Of a DNA stretch of 64,000 bases, positions 57,776-64,000 are shown piece after piece. Every line of letters begins with the position of its first letter. Position 1 is the first letter of the stretch. The notes below the pieces were generated by a model. That model had not been told where the DNA came from and searched no databases. It saw only the letters and a program-made list of their open reading frames with translations. A program made the position numbers and the translations under genes. The stretch is from the NCBI GenBank assembly GCA_905221605.1, contig CAJNDS010002284.1, positions 62,001 to 126,000 on the forward strand, read 5' to 3'. This stretch comes from Symbiodinium natans (Eukaryota > Sar > Dinophyceae > Suessiales > Symbiodiniaceae).

Positions 57776-58759
57776 TCATAAGCTCATTATCTTTTCAGCT
57801 TCAGCGGTGGAGTCATTAGAGCACTCAGCATGCATGTTATCAATGAGCTCAAAGAGGCGATTGAACTCCTCGTTGGTGCATTTCTTGCAAATCACCAGGG
57901 CGTCCTTAATCTTCATGTCGAGAATCTTGTCCATCTCGTCGAAGCTGCCCATCTCCTCAACGACAAGAGACTTGATGGTCTCTTGGTCCTCCACGCATGT
58001 CGCCTCGGCTTCTGATAGGGACAGGCCGGCAAGCCGCTTCCCGATGGTGATCGCCACCTCAGTCGTAGCCTGCCCAAAGTTCACAATGCCGGTGTTTGTG
58101 CAGAACTGGAGGCCCTTGAAGTCCTCACGCTCTTTCTCCAGGAGCACGGTCTGGAGCAGCTCAAACAAACACCAGGACCTCGTCAACGGCAAGGCCTTCT
58201 CATCCAAGATCATACAGGTCCCCTGAACAACGGGGCTGTGCAAGGCCAGGTAAAACGAGGATTCCTTGTGACTGGTGCCGAGCTCATGCGCGATTTGGTA
58301 CTGGTTGTTGCTGAAAGCACAGATCCAGTACGAGATTGTTTGCCAGGAGGTCCCCTTCTGTCCTGAAGTGACGTGCTCGGCATGACGTCTCAAAGCATCA
58401 CACGTGTAAGCGAACTTGGTGCCCCAGTAGTGAGACACGAACCAGGCGACTGAGGAGGGGCCCAGCAGCTCGGCAAGAGACAACTTCACATGAGAGGTCA
58501 AAGGCTGGACAATGTTGGAGTCGATGTAATACAAGTTCCGATCCCGTATGTACTGCTGAAACTGCTGCATCAAGTCGAAGATCTGGTAAGCCGTGAGCGC
58601 ACGATCAGGACCCTTCTTGCATGCCACCGGGTTCGGGTTCCGACGCTGGAGGTCCCTTAGGAAGACCTGGATGGACTGATGTATGGGCGACGGTTTCTCT
58701 CTCACGTACCTCAAAAGCCAAGCCACAACGCAGCCAAAAACGCAACCCGAGAGCGCCAC
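57776..58759 (-). CDS. SHYWG...WICAFSNNQ...WCLFE domain protein (dinoflagellate-type, function unknown)
   Basis: One 327-residue uninterrupted frame ends at 57776. Residues 1-18 are hydrophobic (CVFGCVVAWLL), probably a membrane segment, and the frame probably continues upstream through a splice near 58760. Landmarks are FVSHYWGTKF (107-116), WICAFSNNQ (145-153), LDEKALPLTRSWCLFE (185-200), and an acidic, Cys-containing tail (CKKCTNEEFNRLFEL, 291-305). The 'SHxWG ... WxCxFxNNQ ... R.WCxxE' pattern is one I associate with large protein families in dinoflagellates and other algae. The SH.WG and R.WC.FE motifs recall TIR-like folds, but this is only a resemblance. There is no zinc or kinase motif. 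The role is unknown. Confidence 0.75.
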   Translation of the reverse strand: MALSGCVFGCVVAWLLRYVREKPSPIHQSIQVFLRDLQRRNPNPVACKKGPDRALTAYQIFDLMQQFQQYIRDRNLYYIDSNIVQPLTSHVKLSLAELLGPSSVAWFVSHYWGTKFAYTCDALRRHAEHVTSGQKGTSWQTISYWICAFSNNQYQIAHELGTSHKESSFYLALHSPVVQGTCMILDEKALPLTRSWCLFELLQTVLLEKEREDFKGLQFCTNTGIVNFGQATTEVAITIGKRLAGLSLSEAEATCVEDQETIKSLVVEEMGSFDEMDKILDMKIKDALVICKKCTNEEFNRLFELIDNMHAECSNDSTAEAEKIMSL

Positions 58760-58929
58760 TCCAGTCCCACCCCAAGTTCGGAATGTTGGCTCGCTCTGCA
58801 GGTTGGCAAGAACCAGCAGGGGGGCTGAAACCAGCAGAAGGACCTTTCTTGAGCATTGTATTGGATTCTATTGAGTTGCCACATGTCCCGCAACAAGCAA
58901 CGTGAGCGAAGGTCTGGGTGCTTGAAGAG

Positions 58930-59078
58930 CCTGCGGGATTGGGGGGGGTCGACGGGCTTTCAACAAACTCACTGGAAAGCTCGTTTCCAAAAAAACCTCC
59001 AGCAACGGAGGCCACGAGGAGCACAGGAATGCCGCGGAGTAAATCAGTGTGTACGACGCAACGAGCGTATCGCAGCAC
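58930..59078 (-). CDS. Possible 5' exon of the SHYWG-domain gene
   Basis: A minus-strand frame from ATG 59078 gives LLRGIPVLLVASVAGGFFG, then NELSSEF, a plausible membrane or signal segment. A GT-type donor could follow SSEF (GAGTTT|GTTGAA). Joining to the exon beginning near 58760 would give two N-terminal hydrophobic segments. No family support. Confidence 0.3.
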
Positions 59079-59281
59079 AAAGTAACCTCGGCTGCCCCTA
59101 TGTCCCCACAGTAAGCAGAACAGCGTCAGAAGATCTTCATCTCAACATGCAATCAGCCACAAGGCTACGCACAATCCCCTGCTGACCCGCTCGATGATTC
59201 ACTACCATCTCGCTCTACTCAGGCTCTACTATACATCTGCCACATGCATGCTGTATGCTGCTGCCAAGTGCCCTCTTACCG

Positions 59282-59960
59282 CTACACATATTCCGTACGG
59301 CTGCGAGCAACTTGAGACTCTTGCATATAGACTCGTGTTGTGCGAAGTACAAAAAAGCAGCTCAAAATACGAAGCTCACAAGACAACTCTCCGACTGCCC
59401 CTGACATCATCTGGGCAGCCCCGGGAGGTGTCGGCACTGGCCACCGAGTTGCCTTGTTCCTTAGCTCACCGATTCCGATGCAAAATGCCTTAAAAATGCC
59501 ACGCCCCGTGACTCCCAGTGTAGGCTCCACAACACAATTCGCAATCCGCATTACGCTTTTTGGGCATCCTGAAAAGGCGGCCCAAGGTGCATCGAGGAGC
59601 TGGAGGCGATTTGGTCCGACGGACCTCGCCCGGTAGAGGAATTTACCGGGAGTCGGCTTGCGGTCGAGCTGGTAGTGGCCTCCATGGGAGGGTAGCAGCC
59701 CAATCCCAGACATAATCCGCGTTCATGACTTGAGTGTGGTTTGAGGCAAGTGTTCGTAAACAAAAGGCAACAGCACAAGCTCTTCGGGCCTGTCTGGTAG
59801 AAGTAGATGGGAAACGTGCCGAAGCGGGCCGTGAAGTGATGCGGCTGGACGGTGGTGATGAAGGCCTCAGCTCTCTTTCGTGGGGCGGGTCTGCCCCAAC
59901 TGAGCCGATGGAGCCCCAAAGTAACACACCACACTTTCTCTATACTTCGCATCAAGATCC
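59282..59960 (-). other. Possible coding segments between the SHYWG and CWC genes
   Basis: Two minus-strand frames look protein-like: ~59900-59740 (HHFTARFGTFPIYFYQTGPK) and 59713-59282 (GHYQLDRKPTPGKFLYRARS). They are in different phases, so an intron would be needed. They could be cytoplasmic exons of the CWC membrane gene (using a GT donor after SISGRK near 60230) or a separate small gene. I do not recognise them. Confidence 0.3.
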
Positions 59961-60005
59961 CTCTCGCTCTCGCTCTCGCTCTCGCTCTCGCTCTCTCTCT
60001 CTCTC
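59960..60005. repeat. (CTCTCG)n/(CT)n microsatellite
   Basis: CTCTCG hexamers followed by a CT run. It ends exactly at the stop codon of the CWC gene's basic tail, which is another reason to doubt that tail. Confidence 0.85.
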
Positions 60006-62119
60006 TCACTCTTTCTTGCTTGCTTGCAGTGCGCTTGGCCTCTCTCTCTCTATTTTTGAAGCAAAAGGTCTCAAAAGAACTCGCCGAGTTGCCGTCCAGT
60101 CTCCGTTCTCTGAGGGCTTGGAGGAGATGTCTGCAATGTGCACCTGCAGAGAAAGGGGGAATCTCTGTGCTCTTTTGGTCTTAGGGGGGCGGGCCGCCCC
60201 TGTGACAAAAAGAATCTGGCGATCTGGCGTGTTGGGCACCTTCCGCCCGGAGATGCTCAGACGTCTGCACCCCGGCTCGACGAAGTAGGCCATCTGATAC
60301 CACAAGAGGACCCAGCCAAGGAGGTAGCAGAGGCACAGACCAACGATCTGGCCAGCGTTCGCGGCCCGGGTGCTGCAGTCGTTTCGGGCTTGGTTGGGCT
60401 CTTCCCAAACAAAGTCGCACTGTTGGCAGGCTCCCGTTCCACCGGGGCTGAACTGTCCAAGCGGACAGCGAACATAGACCTCTGCAACTTGGGTCACCTG
60501 ATCCGCCGCCAGCGAACAAGCCGAATTGGGAGTCGGCTCGCACCAGCATGCGCTGTACGTGCCAGGTGGCAATCTGTCCTCAGCGACTCGGCCGAAATTG
60601 TAGAGGAACTTCGTAGAAGACTGAACTGCGTCTACCCACACCCATGGTCCTTCACTGCCTCCGCAATCTTTTTGGATGCTTAGGACACTGTTGGATCTGA
60701 TCCCCACTCCTGACAACTCGAGCTCGAAGACGTCACCGATGGTAGCGAGAAGCGGCACTTCCTTCTTAAAGGGCCCGCTCCAAGTGAACTGTCCGGCAGA
60801 CACATTGAAGTCGGACAAAGACTCACAGGCACCTTCCGTATCATTCTGACACCAGCAGAGGTTGTATATACCAGGATATTGCTCAGCCAACCACTTCCGT
60901 CCCGGAAGGGAGACGTCCAAGTACGCCCCGGACCAGTCGGGATTCCACTGAAACCGGAACTTCTCAGCGAAGGACTGCGGCGTATCTGCCACATCGGCGC
61001 ACGTGGCGGCGGGCGTCACCTGGAACAGCGACGTCACCATGGAGAGGCCGAATGCGTTCGTGGCTTCCGCAAAGCATCGGCTCGCCCCTGACAGGCAGCT
61101 CTGCTTGTGCTGAGCACCGGGGCCCACGACATGCAAAGTTCCAAGCCTTGGATAGATGACAAGAACTTTCGGCTTAAGTTATGAGACTTGGCACCCTCTG
61201 GCAGCCATGGCATTGCATAGCCATAGCCTTCTCTCATGGTAACACCATCACCTGACTACACCTGAAGCTTGACCGCAGTGCAACGCCAGGGAGCCTTTGA
61301 CCCGCGGCTCCGGCAGCAAAGTCGGCCGGACTGCAACGACAAACGGCGTGGGCGCCTCAAGCAACTTCGCTTGAGTTCTGTTAAAGCTCCAGGCATTAGC
61401 GCAGGGATACCTCTTTTAAGGGTCTTCGCTCGTTGCCGACAATATCTAGGGCCGTATCTGAGTTTAGGCCGAGTCCTGCCTGGTTCCACAAAGCCATGCG
61501 TCTCGTTGACGGTAGCTCTCAGGTTCTGCAGCGACATATATCGACAAAGACGCGGGCCACCCCTGTCTTGGCACGGGACGAGGCCTCTTGACTCAGTAAT
61601 TTCATCACAGCAGAAGTCGAGCCCTCCTCCACAGGCCATCTGCGCGCACCTCATGGGCTCAGAGCTCGCAGCAAAGCAGCTAACAGAGGGGAAGTTGGGG
61701 GATAGAATCAAAGCCACCACCTCACAGAGAGGAAGATGTGGATCGAATCAGTTTAAATTTGCAAGAAAGAGGGCAAGGTGGCTGGATGAACCGAGACACA
61801 TCTGGTAGTCAGGAGGGCAGAGCACGCGATCTCCCTTTCCAACCCCCTGGCATCGCCACGTTGTAGTGTTGCCGACTTGACAGATGGTGAGGTCTTCAAC
61901 ACCACTGTCTCCATCGAGCCATGGGCATACACCGGCATCGGTTCGAAAGCAGGTGTCACAGGTCTCCGAAGTGCTCACCAAGATCAGATCTTCGGCCGTG
62001 ACGTTGTCGCCGCTAAACTGAATGGAGCATGGGCGTTTCGTCACGCATTCCCAAGCTGGGAGGTCGCCGAGTGCAGCAGCAAGACCAGCCACCAACAGCC
62101 TGACACGCCACAAGGACAT
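60006..62119 (-). CDS. Cys-rich 'CWC' secreted/membrane protein
   Basis: The start at 62119 gives a signal peptide (MSLWRVRLLVAGLAAALGD). Exon 1 ends at 61792 (donor GTTCAT) after a Cys-rich region (ETCDTCFRTDAGVCPW). A second segment, ~61700-61440, continues with CGGGLDFCCDEITESRG. The third (61136-60006) carries YPGIYNLCWCQNDTEGACES and PPGTYSACWCEPTPNSACS, two copies of a G-x-Y-x-x-CWC motif that I associate with alveolate surface proteins. Next comes a Cys cluster (CPLGQFSPGGTGACQQC), a transmembrane segment (GLCLCYLLGWVLLWYQMAYF), then a basic tail and stop at 60008-60006. It is likely a type I membrane protein with an extracellular sensor or adhesion part. An alternative splice at SISGRK|GTGCCC would replace the basic tail with downstream exons, so the true C-terminus is uncertain. 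Confidence 0.7.
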
Positions 62120-62399
62120 CGCGCGACTTGCCGGCACTACAGTTTGTGCTATGTTACGTACTCCGAGAAGGGGCTTCTGTAGTCCACGGCTATCCCCTCC
62201 AATTCCTGTTAGTTCTCCCACTTCCCCGCCGGCGCTTCAAAACCGATGTGAGCCCATCACGGCTGCGGTGATTCTTCGTTCGGGTCTCCAGGTCTTTTAG
62301 ACTGAGGATGCACTGCTTTCTTTTGGGGGCAATGAGCCCACGTGCGAAACTGACTACACGAGCCATGTTTCGGCTTTCCAGGGCAAAAGCAGCCAGCAC

Positions 62400-62575
<176 letters not shown>

Positions 62576-62579
62576 CCTG

Positions 62580-63600
62580 GGCTGTGACGTATCCAGTAAA
62601 CATGCCTGCGTGACGCATTACACAAGCAGCAAGCACGCAGCTCGAACGGGGATTCCATCTGATAACCCTGCCTCGCACATCTGTGTGGAAGAAACGAAGA
62701 CCGCGGAAGGAGAGCCTGATCTCATACAGCCACGCCCCAAAATTCGAAGAAAATCTCAGAGTTGGTCCCGGGCCGATGCCTTCAAAGGAGCAGTTGAGAC
62801 CTGTGGAGTTCAGCCATGGCCATTGACCTTAGTGCCATGTAGAGTACTTTACTGTAGCTGATCACCCATGATTACTTCACAATTACAGCATCAATTCGTT
62901 CCTCAGTCTTGCCAAGGTGGAGGAACCGGGATACAGACTGAGGCAAAGCCACCATCATCCCGACCTGCGCTGCCACTGTCAAGCAAATTCCGACGAGAGC
63001 ACGAAGATGAAAGAGGATTTGTTTTTTTCAATGTGTGAGCTCGCAAAGGGTAGCTACGAGAAGTCCAGCAGTGGACTGCTGTACATGCTTCAAGCTACCT
63101 TCACTTTATGCCAGCCTGGCCGAGGCCAGCAACACGAATGGGCTATAGGGATTACTATGGGGATTACACAAGGACAACGCCGGGGATCCTTTCTTGCTGT
63201 TCGCTGCTGCGGATGCGCGCGACAGTACTGTAGCTCCGGGCCAACATGCGTATACCGTGAGGCCTCACGTAAGGTTTTGTCCAGGAACTCACAGTACCAG
63301 TCTGAGAACATGCACAAAGCCCTGGAACCCGAATCCAACATAGGACACAGCATCACAGTTCCCAGAAGATTTCCTTTGCCCTTCTGATTCACCCCGCCTT
63401 AAGCAAGAACCACAATCCGGAGCCCCACAAGAAGACCTACGCACCAGGCCACGCCCTGCAACATCCCTGCTTTTCAGAGCGCTGCATCATGGAACTCACA
63501 GGCCCGGGACGTCCCTTCAGGACAGGCCCATTTGGGCGGTACAGGAACTGCTTGAAAGATCAGCCATGGGCCGTGCATTGAAAACAGCCATCCTAGACCC
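62580..63600. other. Spacer upstream of the CWC gene
   Basis: About 1 kb without a supported gene. A plus-strand frame at 62917-63387 (156 codons) has no recognisable features and would be the only plus-strand gene. The stretch ends in a short CCCTAAACCCTA word (63597-63608). Confidence 0.4.
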
Positions 63601-63639
63601 TAAACCCTAGACGTCAGTCTCAAAGAGGAGAAGCGACTC

Positions 63640-64000
63640 TCACGGCATGAAGAAGGCATAGACTGGGAAGTCCAGCTTATCGAGTACGCTGCGCTCCCAT
63701 CGGCAGCCTTGCCCCAGAGGAAGCTTTGTCCTCTCATGGATCGGCGCCTTCCTTGCAAACTTGGAGCCGTCGGAAATGGTAATCTCACCTTCGCCCCAAC
63801 CAGGCGGGAGACCATCGGGACAGTTCTTGAAGCGTTCCCTTGGTTGCGCTGAGCATGGAAGGTGCCCATCGCCAAGATGGATCGTTTTTGGGGCTGCCCT
63901 AGGGTCCCCGAAGACACACATAGGTCTCAATATGCGACGTCCTTACTCGGGGTCATAGAAGGCACATGCTGGATCTGCAGGGCGGGTACCAGCACGAAGC
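63640..64000 (-). CDS. 3' end of an unrecognised gene (runs off right edge)
   Basis: The frame 63930-63640 ends with SVLDKLDFPVYAFFMP and a stop. It contains VFGDPRAAPKTIHLGDGHL, ERFKNCPDGLPPGWGEGEIT and a Cys/Pro-rich context, which looks coding. To its right, 64000-63946 gives RPADPACAFYDPE in another phase, followed by GTAAGG, a good donor. The two could be joined only by an implausibly short intron. So either M at 63930 is the true start of a short protein, or there is a frameshift in the assembly. Function unknown. Confidence 0.45.

Noticed and set aside
62917-63387. 156-codon plus-strand frame
   Set aside because: No recognisable domain, signal or splice context, and it would be the only plus-strand gene in 64 kb. 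It remains possible but unsupported.

Overview
The window looks like nuclear DNA of a dinoflagellate, possibly a suessialean relative. This is inference from several sequence features taken together. Every gene I can support lies on the minus strand across the full 64 kb, which matches long unidirectional dinoflagellate gene clusters. Genes are broken into short exons. Intron 5' ends are often GA or GC rather than GT, acceptors read AG|G, and introns are commonly bounded by short direct repeats. Plant-type telomeric heptamers (TTTAGGG/CCCTAAA) are scattered through introns and spacers. No rRNA, tRNA, CRISPR or prokaryote-type feature was seen.

Layout, left to right, with all genes transcribed right to left: 1-720 is the N-terminal part of a secreted sulfotransferase-like protein. 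About 1.95-5.4 kb is a CAP10/GT90-type glycosyltransferase. About 7.0-10.7 kb is an unrecognised Cys-rich gene with paired 'TYEECC/SWDFCC' motifs. 11.83-17.73 kb is a secreted GH116 (GBA2-like) beta-glucosidase/glucosylceramidase with PAN/apple-like insertions. 18.3-20.95 kb is a calmodulin-like EF-hand gene. 22.8 to about 33.2 kb is a gene built from about nine or ten copies of a ~65-residue module that I do not recognise, each module cut by introns at the same three places. 34.36-45.80 kb is a long, unrecognised secreted-protein gene (possibly two genes).

From 45.8 to 57.1 kb there is an 11-kb repeat block without a supportable gene. It contains TATATATG microsatellite, purine-rich tandem repeats with a 100-N assembly gap, a duplicated segment carrying 87-bp hairpin satellites, a 55-bp repeat, ATAATTATGATAA-type palindromes, and a ~400-bp AT-rich higher-order satellite. 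Genes resume at 57.78 kb with a 'SHYWG...WCLFE' domain protein. A Cys-rich 'CWC' membrane protein follows (60.0-62.1 kb), then the 3' end of an unrecognised gene at the right edge.

Three carbohydrate or sulfate-related enzymes (sulfotransferase, GT90, GH116) and several secreted Cys-rich proteins are neighbours, but I see no evidence that they form one pathway. The most interesting signals are the modular repeat gene, the dispersed intron-resident repeat family, and the direct-repeat-flanked GA-AG introns, which suggest introns spreading as mobile elements. Exon boundaries below come from reading frames and family motifs by eye and are approximate unless stated.
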